40,202 nt of DNA from Oscillospiraceae bacterium (GCA_017887695.1 JAGHHM010000097.1:1-40202); one strand, 5' to 3'. Counted from the first letter of the stretch, positions 6,942 to 16,561 are shown. Translations and numbers: made by a program. Notes: generated by a model from the letters alone, not told the origin.

Positions 6942-9269
6942 CAACCCTGCTACCCGGGCGGATTCTGCCGCATCTTTAACGTAGTAGTCCGCACCGATTT
7001 GCTGTGCAAACTCCTCGGTAACCACTGCGCCTCCCACCATTACCTTGCAGGAAGCGCCGGCAGCCCGCAGGGCCTGGATGGTCACCGCGATGTTCTGGGC
7101 GGTGGTGGTCATCAGAGAGGACAGCCCTACCAGCGGCGCTCCGCTCTCCAGGGTGGCGGCTACCACTGTTTCCGGCGCCACGTCCCGTCCTAGGTCAATG
7201 ACGCGGTAGCCGTAGTTTTCCAACAGCATCTTTACGATATTTTTGCCGATGTCATGGACGTCTCCCTTTACCGTGGCAAGGATCACAGTCCCCTTATCCC
7301 CTGCTCCCTGAGGCAGATGTTGGTCGATAATGGTAAACGCTGCTTTCACTGCTTCAGCGGAAGCCAGCAGCTGAGGCAGGAACAGCTTCCCACGCTCATA
7401 CAGCTCTCCTACCTTGTCCAGGGCGGGGATGATATGGCTGTTAATGATCTCCAGAGGCGCCGTGCGCTGAAGCAGGTCCACTACTGCCTCCGGCACCAAC
7501 CCCTTTTTTCCGGATAGAATCAGCTCTCCCAGGTTTGCCTGAGGCGCGTTCGAAATGGTGGTTCCCTGAGTCGGGGAACCGTGTCGGGCAATATAGGCGG
7601 CGCATCCGGGATCCTCCCCTATCAAAAGGCGGGCGGCGTCAATGGTATCCATTATCTGCTGGGATGAAGTGTTGACAATAGCAATATTCAACCCGGCGGT
7701 CAGACATGTGGCAAGGTAAGTACAGTTCACGGCATCACGGTGAGGCAGGCCGTGGCTTACATTGGACACCCCTAAAATGGTTCGGTAGCCAGCCCGGCGA
7801 ACCAGTCGAATGGCTTCTGGAGTAGCCATGGCGCTGGCAGGATTTACGGAGGCAGCCATAGCAAGGCAGTCAATAAACACATCCTGGATTCCCAGTTCTG
7901 CTGCTGCGTCGGCAATCCGGGTAGCGGTTTCCGCACGACAGGCAGGATCGTCGGAGATTCCGTTTCCGTCCAAAGCCAGGATAATAAGCCCGGTGCCGTA
8001 TTTGGCGGCCAGGGGCAGCATGGCAGCCATGCTCTCCAGATCGCCATTGACGGAATTGAGGATGGGGCGGCCGCTGCACACCCGCAGTGCCTTTTCCAGT
8101 GCGACGGGGTTGGAGCAGTCAATAACCAGTGGCAGCGGGGATACTTTCTGGATGGCCTGCACCAGAGCCGGCAGGGCTGCGGCTTCATCGATGTCCGGTA
8201 GTCCGGCATTTACCACCAAAAAGTCTGCCCCCTCCTCCTGCTGTGCGATGGCAAGCTCTCCGGCGTAGTCGTAATTGCCGCTTCGAAGAGCCTCTTGAAA
8301 TCCTTTTCGGCCGGTGGGGTTGATCCGCTCTCCTACGGTGGCAATGGTGCTGCTTCGAAGCTCCACGACCTTTTGCCAACCACACAGCCGACAAACACCA
8401 TCCGGTTTTCTCACTGAGGGGACGCGGCCTTCCAGTAAGGGACGAAGGGCCCGGATGTGGTCTGGTGTGGTTCCGCAGCAGCCGCCCAGAATGGCCGCTC
8501 CGTCCTGGAGGAAATCCTCGGCGCAGGCGGCAAAGGCTTCCGGCTCTACATCAAATACTGTTTGTCCATTTTCCAGACGCGGCAGGCCTGCGTTGGGTTG
8601 GATCATTACCGGCAGATGGGTGGCGGCTATCATCTTCTGAAGGGGCTCCCGCAGCTCTTTTGGACCAAGGGAGCAGTTGATGCCCACCACGTCAGCCCCA
8701 AGGCTTGTAAGCGTAACGGCGGCGGCAGCGGGTTCGGTTCCCAGAAAGGTCCGGCCATCCTCGCCAAAGGTCATGGTAACAAACACTGGCAGTGTGGTGC
8801 GCTCCTTGGCAGCTAGCAGGGCGGCCTTTGCCTCCAGCAGGTCGCTCATGGTTTCAATGAGAATCAGATCCGCCCCCGCAGCGGCGCCGGCATCCATGAT
8901 TTCTGCGAAAAGACTATATGCCTCGTCAAAAGACAGCTCCCCCATAGGCGCCAGCAGCGCTCCCAGAGGCCCTACATCCAATGCCACATAAGCCGTATGA
9001 CCGCAGTTTTCTGCCGCTCTTCTGGCCAGAGTAATCCCGGCTGCAATGCATGGGGCGGGATCCTGACCCAGCTTCCGGCGGCTGGCGCCGAATGTGTTGG
9101 CAGTGAGAATATCTGCCCCTGCAGCGGCATATGCGACGTGGACAGCGGTTACGGTTTCAGGTTGAGATAAATTCAGTAGTTCTGGGCATTGCCCGGCCTC
9201 CAACCCCATAGATTGGAGCATGGTGCCCATAGCGCCGTCGAACAGATGATGTCTGGTCAAATCGATCAT
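6927..9269 (-). CDS. metH: Short B12-dependent methionine synthase, no reactivation domain
   Basis: A 780-residue cytoplasmic protein that should transfer a methyl group from methyltetrahydrofolate to homocysteine through cobalamin. In order: a homocysteine methyltransferase barrel (about 1-295) with zinc cysteines in GINCS and ILGGCCGTTPDH; a pterin-binding barrel (about 310-570) with VGERINPTGRK and GVSNVSHGLP; and a cobalamin cap and Rossmann domain (about 590-780) with the base-on motif DVHDIGKN. The protein ends at the B12 domain, so the AdoMet-dependent reactivation domain of E. coli MetH (about 1,200 residues) is absent, as in other clostridial short forms. Its own promoter lies at 9305-9333. 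Confidence 0.93.
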   Translation of the reverse strand: MIDLTRHHLFDGAMGTMLQSMGLEAGQCPELLNLSQPETVTAVHVAYAAAGADILTANTFGASRRKLGQDPAPCIAAGITLARRAAENCGHTAYVALDVGPLGALLAPMGELSFDEAYSLFAEIMDAGAAAGADLILIETMSDLLEAKAALLAAKERTTLPVFVTMTFGEDGRTFLGTEPAAAAVTLTSLGADVVGINCSLGPKELREPLQKMIAATHLPVMIQPNAGLPRLENGQTVFDVEPEAFAACAEDFLQDGAAILGGCCGTTPDHIRALRPLLEGRVPSVRKPDGVCRLCGWQKVVELRSSTIATVGERINPTGRKGFQEALRSGNYDYAGELAIAQQEEGADFLVVNAGLPDIDEAAALPALVQAIQKVSPLPLVIDCSNPVALEKALRVCSGRPILNSVNGDLESMAAMLPLAAKYGTGLIILALDGNGISDDPACRAETATRIADAAAELGIQDVFIDCLAMAASVNPASAMATPEAIRLVRRAGYRTILGVSNVSHGLPHRDAVNCTYLATCLTAGLNIAIVNTSSQQIMDTIDAARLLIGEDPGCAAYIARHGSPTQGTTISNAPQANLGELILSGKKGLVPEAVVDLLQRTAPLEIINSHIIPALDKVGELYERGKLFLPQLLASAEAVKAAFTIIDQHLPQGAGDKGTVILATVKGDVHDIGKNIVKMLLENYGYRVIDLGRDVAPETVVAATLESGAPLVGLSSLMTTTAQNIAVTIQALRAAGASCKVMVGGAVVTEEFAQQIGADYYVKDAAESARVAGLVLGR

Positions 9270-9304
9270 GATGTCACGCCTTTCTTCTCTGCTGTATTGG
9301 GGAC

Positions 9305-9333
9305 ATCATAGCATAGCGGCAGTCCCAATGCAA
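9305..9333 (-). promoter_or_regulatory. Promoter of metH
   Basis: On the minus strand, TTGCAT (9328-9333), a 17-nt spacer and TATGAT (9305-9310). Leader length would be about 30 nt, too short for a SAM or cobalamin riboswitch, and I see none. Confidence 0.55.
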
Positions 9334-9785
9334 ATATTTCCCCTATGGCAGGGGGAGGTGCGAGGCTTTACCTCCTCTGCTCAACAACACAAAAGAAAAA
9401 AGTGTCAATTCATGAAATTAACAAAAAGAAGAAAAAACCACACAACACGTACTTGATGGGCATGATTGCGTGATTACAATCCGTATACCACAATATTTTC
9501 TAGATGTGGTAGCATCTTTTGCATGAAGGCTACTAAATACATGGAAATTTGAGGAAAGTTGGACTGTTTGACGGCTTGCGTTAATTTGGTTTACATAAAT
9601 TAGTTTACATAAAATTTTGTCATAAGTTACAAAAAACAGACGACTTTTCTTTTTTCCCTTGCGGAATCAAGGCTTTTGAACTATATTAATGTATACCGTC
9701 TTTCTTGCGGCTGCGTTTCAGGTACACATAAAACGGCACTTCTAAACCTTGTCCACAGTGCATATGTTGTGACGAGGTGATGGTA
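9334..9785. other. AT-rich intergenic stretch without a recognised gene
   Basis: About 450 bp between the divergent metH and spoIIM-like genes. It contains a short hairpin (ACCACA/TGTGGT around 9488-9512) and a near-repeat of TTTACATAAA around 9592-9614. No open frame with a ribosome site, no tRNA and no known riboswitch is apparent. The promoter for the plus-strand spoIIM-xerD pair probably lies here, possibly for a sporulation sigma factor, but I cannot place it. Confidence 0.5.
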
Positions 9786-10424
9786 ATGCGTGGAAGGCCC
9801 TTTATGCGGACAATCAAATGGAAGCCGATGGACCCCTCCCTGCTGCGTGCATTGCTGCTGGCTTTATTTTTTTTGGCAGGCGCGTTGGCGGGTCATTTAT
9901 GCGCTGTGTCCTGGGATGTTTCCGCGCAGAATGCTATGAGCGGATACCTGGCGGATTATTGCTCAGTTTATGATATGGGTGGCGTGACAGTTTCTTTGGG
10001 AAGCTGTATAGCTCTGTATTTCAGCTATGTAACCCTGGCTTTCCTGCTTGGCTTTGCTTCGGTTGGTATTGTGCTGATTCCCCTGGTGTCCGGTATTTTT
10101 GGATTCCTTACTATGTATACCATATCCGGCTTTGTGTGCTGCTTTGGCAGGCCGGGGGTCGTGTTGGCCATGGGGGCGCTGGTGGTCCGGCTGTTGTTTA
10201 CCCTCCCCTGCTTTTTTGCTATGGCGGGTGCGGCGTGGCCGCTGTCTACGGAGCTGAGTACGCTCTCCTTCGGTCATGGCAGGCGTTCGGCGCCGGTGCT
10301 GTATGGAAGCCGGTACTTTTTAATTTTTGGTTTGTGTGTTGTGATTCTTGCTGTCGGCGTTTTCTGTGAACGCCTCTTGACGCCTCTCCTCTTCCGTATG
10401 GCATTGGAGAGCGCCGCACTGTAA
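9786..10424 (+). CDS. SpoIIM-like membrane protein
   Basis: About 212 residues with five hydrophobic segments (roughly 20-40, 75-95, 100-125, 130-155 and 175-200) and a basic N-terminus. The size, topology and position directly before xerD match stage II sporulation protein M, which in Bacillus is also encoded next to xerD and works with SpoIID and SpoIIP in septal peptidoglycan remodelling during engulfment. Sequence similarity itself is weak to the eye, so the call rests partly on context. I prefer the ATG at 9786 because GAGGTG lies six bases upstream; a GTG at 9777 overlaps that site. xerD begins soon after its stop. Confidence 0.65.
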   Translation: MRGRPFMRTIKWKPMDPSLLRALLLALFFLAGALAGHLCAVSWDVSAQNAMSGYLADYCSVYDMGGVTVSLGSCIALYFSYVTLAFLLGFASVGIVLIPLVSGIFGFLTMYTISGFVCCFGRPGVVLAMGALVVRLLFTLPCFFAMAGAAWPLSTELSTLSFGHGRRSAPVLYGSRYFLIFGLCVVILAVGVFCERLLTPLLFRMALESAAL

Positions 10425-10448
10425 CGTATGGGAAGGAGGAATGCTGCT

Positions 10449-11333
10449 GTGGAAGATTGTATCAACGCTTACGCATCCTACTTGGAGACAGAGCGCCATT
10501 CCTCCGACAACACAGTGGCCTCCTATGTGAGGGATGTTACCCAGTTTGCCAGATACCTCCATGACGATGAGCATATTGTACTGGAGGATTGCCGTGAGGA
10601 GCATGTAGAGCGGTATATGGCCCATATGGCTGGCAAGGGAAAATCTCCGGCCAGTGTTGCACGGTGCGTAGCATCTTTGAAGTCTTTTTACAGCTATCTT
10701 CTTTCCCGGGGCGAGATTGACCACAATCCTGCCCGCAATACTGCGCCGATCCGGACGGAGCGGAAGTACCCCCAGATTCTCACCGGCAAGGAAGTAGAAC
10801 TGTTTCTGGAACAGCCGCAGTGTGTGGATCCGAAAGGCTATCGGGATCACGCCATGCTGGAGCTCCTTTATGCTACCGGTATCCGTGTCAGCGAGCTGAT
10901 CAGCTTGGACTTGGAGGATGTGAATCTGTCTGCTGCGTTCCTGCGCTGCTCCAGCCGGGGCCGTGAGCGGATTATCCCTCTTTATGCCACAGCTGTGCGG
11001 GCATTGGGGGACTATATACGAGATATCCGTCCTCAAATTGTCCTGGACAGCCAGGAGAAGGCTCTTTTTGTCAATATGAATGGGGAGCGGATGAGCCGCC
11101 AGGGCTTCTGGAAGATTATCAAATATTATCAGGAGAAAGCCCAGATCGACAAGGATATTACCCCCCATACGCTGCGCCATTCCTTTGCTGCTCATTTGTT
11201 GGAGAATGGTGCGGATCTGCGGTCCATTCAGGAGATGCTGGGCCACGCGGATATTTCTTCTACTCAGATTTATTCCCATCTGGTAAAACAGAAGCTCCAG
11301 GATGTTTACCATAAGGCGCACCCCAGAGCGTGA
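10449..11333 (+). CDS. xerD: Tyrosine recombinase XerD-like
   Basis: About 294 residues. An N-terminal SAM-like core-binding domain (about 1-85) is followed by a catalytic domain with Arg in GIRVSEL, the box HTLRHSF (His and Arg), LGHADISSTQ (His) and the nucleophile Tyr in QIYSHL. It should resolve chromosome dimers at dif with a XerC partner. The lysine normally in the beta-hairpin GKG is replaced by Arg (SSRGRERIIPL). I prefer the GTG at 10449, nine bases after AAGGAGG; an ATG at 10428 has no ribosome site and would overlap that motif. It follows the SpoIIM-like gene closely, probably as one operon. Confidence 0.88.
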   Translation: MEDCINAYASYLETERHSSDNTVASYVRDVTQFARYLHDDEHIVLEDCREEHVERYMAHMAGKGKSPASVARCVASLKSFYSYLLSRGEIDHNPARNTAPIRTERKYPQILTGKEVELFLEQPQCVDPKGYRDHAMLELLYATGIRVSELISLDLEDVNLSAAFLRCSSRGRERIIPLYATAVRALGDYIRDIRPQIVLDSQEKALFVNMNGERMSRQGFWKIIKYYQEKAQIDKDITPHTLRHSFAAHLLENGADLRSIQEMLGHADISSTQIYSHLVKQKLQDVYHKAHPRA

Positions 11334-11402
11334 CTGAGTTGAAATTACATATTTGCAATAAAAGTTTCTGTTGCTGGATCGAGCGCTGAAATTTCAGAAG
11401 AG

Positions 11403-11431
11403 AGCCCCCGCCGAATTTTTCGGCGGGGGCT
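11403..11431. terminator. GC-rich hairpin between convergent genes
   Basis: A perfect 13-bp stem (11403-11415 with 11419-11431) with a 3-nt loop lies between xerD (+) and the TIGR04086 gene (-). T-tracts are poor on both sides, so termination strength is uncertain. Confidence 0.6.
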
Positions 11432-11457
11432 GTTGTGTGGAGCTGCATGAAAGCCAA

Positions 11458-11901
11458 CTACTTGCGATGACGGGAATTCTTCCGTTGCTGAGCGGTACGC
11501 TTCCGCCCTTGCCTTGGTAGATTGGCCCCTACCAGAGCGGCTGCCAGTCCTCCGGCTGCCATGGACAGGCCTACGCCTACCAAGCCATTTTCCACGGCCA
11601 CGGTTTTTTCGGTAAGCAGTGCGACGGCCAGCGTCAGGGCAAGAAATACGATGGTCACTGCGGATACGGTAAGTACAGCCCCTTCCCTGCGGCTGAGCAC
11701 ACTGTATCCGCAGCCCAGGAAGGATGCCGCCGCTGCTGCCACACATACCATGGGATAAAGGGACTCCTCCCCCAGCAGCTCACGATGGATCAGCAGCGCG
11801 CAGAGAAGCTGGAGGGCTACATACGCCGCCAGTGCGATGAAGCCTCCAATAATGCTGCTCTTCACCATCCCCTTTGGCAGGGACATGACTACTTTCGACA
11901 T
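11458..11901 (-). CDS. TIGR04086/YrzE-type four-helix membrane protein
   Basis: A 147-residue integral membrane protein with four hydrophobic helices (about 15-38, 45-68, 75-98 and 103-125) and a very basic tail ending KRTAQQRKNSRHRK. Size, four-helix plan and position after yajC fit the TIGR04086 family seen in Bacillus and Clostridia; function is unknown. Its ribosome site (GGGAGG, 11909-11914) is buried in the 3' arm of a 20-bp perfect hairpin, so translation may be controlled by RNA structure. It is the last gene of the spoIID-queA-tgt-yajC cluster. Confidence 0.75.
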   Translation of the reverse strand: MSKVVMSLPKGMVKSSIIGGFIALAAYVALQLLCALLIHRELLGEESLYPMVCVAAAAASFLGCGYSVLSRREGAVLTVSAVTIVFLALTLAVALLTEKTVAVENGLVGVGLSMAAGGLAAALVGANLPRQGRKRTAQQRKNSRHRK

Positions 11902-11908
11902 AAGAGAA

Positions 11909-11953
11909 CCTCCCGGAAAATATACTGACTGCTTCAGTATATTTTCCGGGAGG
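11909..11953 (-). promoter_or_regulatory. 20-bp perfect hairpin sequestering a ribosome site
   Basis: Arms 11934-11953 and 11909-11928 are exact complements with a 5-nt loop. On the minus-strand transcript the last six bases of the 3' arm are GGGAGG, the Shine-Dalgarno of the next gene, whose ATG begins seven bases later. Only TTCTCTT follows the stem, so it is a poor intrinsic terminator and a good candidate for translational control or an RNA processing site. Confidence 0.8.
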
Positions 11954-11977
11954 TGTCCTTATGCGTTGGGACGAGTG

Positions 11978-12340
11978 TTATTTCACTTCATTGTCAGAGC
12001 CTTCGGGGATCTTGGCGGGCTCCTCCTGAGCAGCTTCCTCAGCCTTGGCCTTCTTGGCGGCTTTCTTGTCCACAGGCTGCTGGCTGTTGTTGGTGGAAAC
12101 GGCCCACTTGGTCAGTTCCATACGGACCCGGTCGTCGCTGGTCTCGATGACAATGGTCTCCTCACCCACCATGACGATCTTGCCGACAATGCCGCCAATC
12201 GTGGTGATCTGATCGCCCTTCTTCAGGCTGTTGCGCATCTCTTCGGCCTGCTTTTTCCGCTTGTTCTCAGGACGGATCATCAGGAAATAGAAGATGGCGA
12301 TCATTACCAGGATCATACCAATGCTGTAAAATTGTTCCAT
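11978..12340 (-). CDS. yajC: Preprotein translocase subunit YajC
   Basis: About 120 residues with one N-terminal membrane helix (IGMILVMIAIFYFLMIRP) followed by RKKQAEEMRNSLKKGDQITTIGGIVGKIV, the typical YajC soluble domain. The C-terminal 30 residues are a charged Lys/Glu-rich tail. YajC associates with SecDF at the Sec translocon. I prefer the ATG at 12340, since AAGGAGA lies about ten bases upstream; a longer in-frame start at 12361 would contain that ribosome site. The tgt-yajC order is conserved widely in bacteria. Confidence 0.92.
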   Translation of the reverse strand: MEQFYSIGMILVMIAIFYFLMIRPENKRKKQAEEMRNSLKKGDQITTIGGIVGKIVMVGEETIVIETSDDRVRMELTKWAVSTNNSQQPVDKKAAKKAKAEEAAQEEPAKIPEGSDNEVK

Positions 12341-12413
12341 GTTACATGCTCTCCTTCGCAATGAATGAACAGACTTCCCATATTATACAGAATAGAAACA
12401 GGTTTGGCAAGTC

Positions 12414-13547
12414 CTAAATTTTCTGCTCCAGCAGGGGGCTGTAATGGTTGCGGAAGGCTTCGTAATCCCCGCTGTCCAGGGCCTCACGGATCCGCTCCAT
12501 CAGCGTGTTGTAGAACCAGAGGTTGTGCATTACTGCCAGACGCATGGCCAGCATTTCCTCCGCTTTGAAGAGGTGGCGCAGGTAGGCCCGGGAGAAGCTT
12601 CGGCATACCGGGCAGTCACACTCGGGGTCAATGGGCAGGGTGTCCAGCTTGTACTTCTCGTTCTTGATGTTCATGCTGCCCTTCCAGGTAAACAGCCGGC
12701 CATGGCGGGCATTCCGGGCAGGCATGACACAGTCGAAGAAGTCTACGCCCCGGTAGACGCCTTCAATGATGTTGGACGGAGTGCCCACGCCCATGAGATA
12801 CCGGGGCTTGTCTGCGGGCATGTGGGGCTCCACGGCATCAATGGTGTCATACATCACTGACGTCTCCTCCCCTACCGCCAGTCCGCCGATGGCGTAGCCG
12901 TCACAGCCAAGCTTAGTAATCTGATCCATATGCCAGATCCGAAGGTCTGCATAGGTGCCGCCTTGATTGATACCGAAAAGCATTTGCCCCGGATTGAGAC
13001 AGTCCGGCTCCTCCAGCAGACGGTTGTGCTCTTTCACGCACCGCTCCAGCCAGCGGAGGGTCCGCTCGCAGGAGGCCTTCACATAGTCGTAGGGAGCGGG
13101 GTTCTCCACACATTCGTCGAAGGCCATAGCAATATCGCTGCCGAGATTGGCCTGGATCCGCATGGATTCTTCAGGCCCCATAAAGATCCGGCGGCCGTCG
13201 ATATGGGAAGCAAAGGTAACGCCCTCCTCGGTGATCTTCCGCAGCCCTGCCAGGGAAAACACCTGGAAGCCGCCGGAATCCGTTAGAATAGGGCCATCCC
13301 AATCCATCATCTTATGGAGCCCGCCCAGGGCCCGGACAACATCGTCGCCGGGACGCAGGTGCAGGTGGTAGGTATTGCTCAACTCGATCTGACATTTGAT
13401 GCCTTTCAGATCGTGGGCGCTGAGAGCACCCTTAATGGCACCCTGGGTGCCTACGTTCATAAATACCGGGGTCTGTACAACGCCGCCGTGGGCGCAGGAA
13501 AAGCGGCCGCGCCGGGCGCGGCCTTGGGTTTTGATGATTTCAAACAT
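12414..13547 (-). CDS. tgt: tRNA-guanine transglycosylase Tgt
   Basis: A 377-residue enzyme that exchanges guanine-34 of GUN anticodon tRNAs for preQ1 in queuosine synthesis. The visible features are the TIM-barrel substrate segment LTDSGGFQVFSL, the nucleophile region AYDYV/FDECVENP and VGTPSNIIEGVYRGVDFFDCVMP. The zinc site CDCPVCRSFSRAYLRHLF has three Cys, with a His 26 residues later. Length is standard. It lies in a queA-x-tgt-yajC cluster on one strand. Confidence 0.97.
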   Translation of the reverse strand: MFEIIKTQGRARRGRFSCAHGGVVQTPVFMNVGTQGAIKGALSAHDLKGIKCQIELSNTYHLHLRPGDDVVRALGGLHKMMDWDGPILTDSGGFQVFSLAGLRKITEEGVTFASHIDGRRIFMGPEESMRIQANLGSDIAMAFDECVENPAPYDYVKASCERTLRWLERCVKEHNRLLEEPDCLNPGQMLFGINQGGTYADLRIWHMDQITKLGCDGYAIGGLAVGEETSVMYDTIDAVEPHMPADKPRYLMGVGTPSNIIEGVYRGVDFFDCVMPARNARHGRLFTWKGSMNIKNEKYKLDTLPIDPECDCPVCRSFSRAYLRHLFKAEEMLAMRLAVMHNLWFYNTLMERIREALDSGDYEAFRNHYSPLLEQKI

Positions 13548-13550
13548 CCA

Positions 13551-13802
13551 TTACTCCTGTCCCGGATTCTGCGCATTGCAGTCCCCGGTTGTCTTTTCAT
13601 CATTTTCAGCAGATTTTTGCGAGGAAGGATCTTCCTCCAGCATTCCATCAAAATAGCCGGGATTACGCTGGTCCTTTTTATCCAGCCATCGGGCAATCCG
13701 TGGCGTAAGCCACAGGGCGCCGCCGCCGATTACCAGAAACAGCACCAAAAAGATAAACGGTGCGGCAGCCTCCCCTACATAACCTTTCAGCAATGACAGC
13801 AC
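13551..13802 (-). CDS. Small single-pass membrane protein between queA and tgt
   Basis: An 83-residue protein starting at GTG 13802, with GGGAGG seven bases upstream. One or two hydrophobic segments (about 14-32) are followed by a basic stop-transfer patch (RIARWLDKKDQR) and a polar acidic tail. Its stop lies three bases before the tgt start. I do not recognise a family; the operon position suggests only co-expression with the queuosine genes. Confidence 0.7.
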   Translation of the reverse strand: MLSLLKGYVGEAAAPFIFLVLFLVIGGGALWLTPRIARWLDKKDQRNPGYFDGMLEEDPSSQKSAENDEKTTGDCNAQNPGQE

Positions 13803-13814
13803 AGCGGTACCTCC

Positions 13815-14852
13815 CTATCGAATGAACATAGCGTCGCCGAAGGAAAAGAACCGGTAGCGCTCCTTTACTGCTTCCTCATAGGCGGCAAGAATATGTTCCC
13901 GGCCTGCCAGGGCGGACACCAGCATGATAAGCGTACTCTCCGGCAGATGGAAGTTGGTGATCAGGGCATCCATGACCTTGAAGCGGTAGCCTGGATAAAT
14001 GAAGATATTGGTCCATCCGGCTTTGGCCTCCATATGGCCATCCTCTTCCGCCCAGCTCTCCAGGGTACGGCAGGAAGTGGTGCCCACGCAGATTACGCGC
14101 CCACCGGCAGCTTTGGTGCGATTGATGAGGTCTGCCGTTTCCTGAGGAATCACACAGTACTCGCTGTGCATATCATGGTCCGTGATCTCTTCCTCCTTCA
14201 CGGGACGGAAAGTGCCAAGGCCTACATGCAGGGTGATAAAACCAATGGCTACGCCCCGCTTTTCTGCCTCTGCCATCAGTTCCTTGGTAAAGTGAAGGCC
14301 CGCGGTAGGGGCGGCAGCCGAGCCATTGACCCGGGAGTAAACGGTCTGATACCGTTCCTGGTCCTGAAGCTCCGCTTTGATATACGGGGGAAGCGGCATG
14401 CGGCCCAGCCGTTCCAATACCTCCAGGAAGATCCCCTGGTAGGAGAAACGGATAAGGCGATTGCCTCCCTCCACCTCCTGGATGATCTCCCCGGTAAGTT
14501 CGCCGTCTCCAAAGGAGACCTTGGCTCCGGTGCGCAGCTTCTTCCCGGGACGTACCAAACATTCCCAGACATTATCGCCCCGGTCGATCAGCAACAGAAC
14601 CTCGCAGGAGCCCCCCACCGATCCGTCACTGTGAATCCGGCTCCCCAGGAGCCTGGCAGGCAGAACGCGGGAGTCATTCATAATGAGGCAGTCTCCCGGA
14701 TTGAGCAGGGACGGCAATTCATAAAAGTGACGGTGCTCCCATTGGCCAGTTACCTTGTCCAGCACAAGGAGACGGGAGCTGTCCCGCTGCTGAAGCGGTG
14801 TCTGCGCAATCAATTCCTCCGGGAGGTCAAAATAAAAATCATGGGTTTTCAC
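13815..14852 (-). CDS. queA: S-adenosylmethionine:tRNA ribosyltransferase-isomerase QueA
   Basis: A 345-residue enzyme that adds the epoxycyclopentane ring from AdoMet to preQ1-tRNA, the step after Tgt. Family signatures include the N-terminal [30 protein letters not shown], the central [28 protein letters not shown] and the C-terminal [15 protein letters not shown]. Full-length. It starts five bases after the spoIID-like gene and ends 12 bases before the next start. Confidence 0.97.
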   Translation of the reverse strand: MKTHDFYFDLPEELIAQTPLQQRDSSRLLVLDKVTGQWEHRHFYELPSLLNPGDCLIMNDSRVLPARLLGSRIHSDGSVGGSCEVLLLIDRGDNVWECLVRPGKKLRTGAKVSFGDGELTGEIIQEVEGGNRLIRFSYQGIFLEVLERLGRMPLPPYIKAELQDQERYQTVYSRVNGSAAAPTAGLHFTKELMAEAEKRGVAIGFITLHVGLGTFRPVKEEEITDHDMHSEYCVIPQETADLINRTKAAGGRVICVGTTSCRTLESWAEEDGHMEAKAGWTNIFIYPGYRFKVMDALITNFHLPESTLIMLVSALAGREHILAAYEEAVKERYRFFSFGDAMFIR

Positions 14853-14857
14853 AGAGC

Positions 14858-16561
14858 TTATCCAATCCTTTCCAGGGTAATACCAGTAAAATAAAAACTA
14901 AGAATATCCGTGTAACTGAATCCCAGTTCCGCCATGGCTTTGGCGCCGTATTGGCTCATGCCCACATTATGACCGGAGCCGGTACCGGTGATGGTGATCC
15001 CATTGGGGTCAGCAGTTGTACTGCCGCCTGAAGAGGCCAGCGGACCTGTGCCGGAGGCGGATGCTACATACAGCTGTCCGTCGGTGATCTGTCCCACAGT
15101 ACCGCTGCCGGTAATGGTATACAACCCCTGGAGATCCTGGACGCTGCCACCATTCCCCAGATAGTAGCCGTTGCTGCTGCCCCCGCCATTGATGGTAAAA
15201 CGCATGCTTTTTACGGATTTGGTCTCGCCAAACAGCGTGGTATAGAAAATAGTGCGGCAGGTCTCGCCGGTGACCTTCACCGTTTTCCCGGCGGTATCAG
15301 TAAAGGTAATTTCCTGTACATTGCCCACAGCGGTTGTTCTGGTAATGGCAACGCTGCAAACCTGGCCAATGCTGTAACCTTTGTTCTGCAGCATCTTCGT
15401 CAGCTGGTCATAGGTATAGCTGACAGTATAGGAGTAGCCAGGAATGTCCGCCGCATTTTCATAAGGATCTATCTTGCCTACCAGATATGGCAGGGCCTTG
15501 GTCCACACATTTTCAGAATTTTCTGAGGCGCCGCCGTTGCTGGAATAGTAGTACAGCTCTGCATAAGCGCCGCCGTAGGTAGCTACCATCCCTTGGGTTT
15601 CATCGACGGCCTGGTTACTGAGGCTGCTGGCCTTGTTGGTTCCGTAGTATACCTGGCAGTCTGTGGTGTTGCATACGTCAAACTGATAGCTCTTATAGTG
15701 CTTAGTCTGAAGCAGCGCATAGGTCCTGGCACATACGGCCTGGGCCTTCAGCGCCTCCAGAGGCCAGCTCGGGCTCATTTCGTAGGGCAATACACCTTTG
15801 ACATAGTCATCAATATTTACCACATTGATGACATTGATGTTGCCGCCGGTAACCCGCCGATACTCAAATCCGCCATGCCACTTGTATCCCTTAAACCAGG
15901 TCACGGCTTTTCCGCTGCCGCCGTCCGGCTGGATTCCCAGGCTTTTTGCTCCGGAGCAGTCAAATTCAAATAGGATCCTGTCGCTGCCCGTGAGGGTCAT
16001 CGTAACACCGGTAACACTGGGAGACACAGCTGTGCCGGAAAAACTATGAACACCACCCCATAGGTCATACCAGGTATAGGTGGCATAAGTAGCGGCGGCA
16101 ATTTCCGCTTCTTCCTTGGTGAGAAAATTATTGACCCTCACCCGGAATTGGTTATTGACATATGCCACAAAGCCGGAAGCAAACTGGTTTGCTACATGGG
16201 AGGCCTCATCAAAGGTGGCAAAGGTTTCTTTCAGCTGCACGTGATAGCCGCCGATGACGGCCTCCGCCCCGGCCTGAGCTGCGGAATAATAGGTACCACC
16301 TTTTATGTAAATGGCGCCGTCTGCGGTCATGGAGATCTTTTCATTTGAGAGACGGCCAAGGGAGGTAAATGCCCGGGTAGACTCGTCAAACCATCCCAAA
16401 TGGTAGCCGGAGCCCTGCTCATTTTGCAGGTTGGCAGAGAACAAGGCGTTATTGCCGTAGTAGAGGCCAACTTTCAGGGTGTCCTCCGCTGCGTGGGCAT
16501 AAACAGTCAATGTGACCGCGAGAAATGAACAAAGTAAAAAAGTGCGAAAAAACTTGTACAT
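14858..16561 (-). CDS. Secreted SpoIID/LytB-domain protein
   Basis: A 567-residue exported protein. The signal peptide is about residues 1-24 (hydrophobic core [16 protein letters not shown], cleavage likely after AHA). Residues 90-165 look like a SPOR-type domain ([16 protein letters not shown], then [17 protein letters not shown]). A SpoIID domain follows (about 230-567) with [47 protein letters not shown] and the C-terminal [18 protein letters not shown]. SpoIID is a lytic transglycosylase acting on denuded glycan in engulfment. SPOR plus a signal peptide suggests a paralogue acting outside the membrane. The catalytic Glu is expected in [14 protein letters not shown] precedes the ATG. Confidence 0.88.
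   Translation of the reverse strand: MYKFFRTFLLCSFLAVTLTVYAHAAEDTLKVGLYYGNNALFSANLQNEQGSGYHLGWFDESTRAFTSLGRLSNEKISMTADGAIYIKGGTYYSAAQAGAEAVIGGYHVQLKETFATFDEASHVANQFASGFVAYVNNQFRVRVNNFLTKEEAEIAAATYATYTWYDLWGGVHSFSGTAVSPSVTGVTMTLTGSDRILFEFDCSGAKSLGIQPDGGSGKAVTWFKGYKWHGGFEYRRVTGGNINVINVVNIDDYVKGVLPYEMSPSWPLEALKAQAVCARTYALLQTKHYKSYQFDVCNTTDCQVYYGTNKASSLSNQAVDETQGMVATYGGAYAELYYYSSNGGASENSENVWTKALPYLVGKIDPYENAADIPGYSYTVSYTYDQLTKMLQNKGYSIGQVCSVAITRTTAVGNVQEITFTDTAGKTVKVTGETCRTIFYTTLFGETKSVKSMRFTINGGGSSNGYYLGNGGSVQDLQGLYTITGSGTVGQITDGQLYVASASGTGPLASSGGSTTADPNGITITGTGSGHNVGMSQYGAKAMAELGFSYTDILSFYFTGITLERIG

Noticed and set aside
9334..9785. Cobalamin or SAM riboswitch upstream of metH
   Set aside because: The likely metH promoter sits only about 30 nt before the gene, and no conserved riboswitch core was found further upstream.
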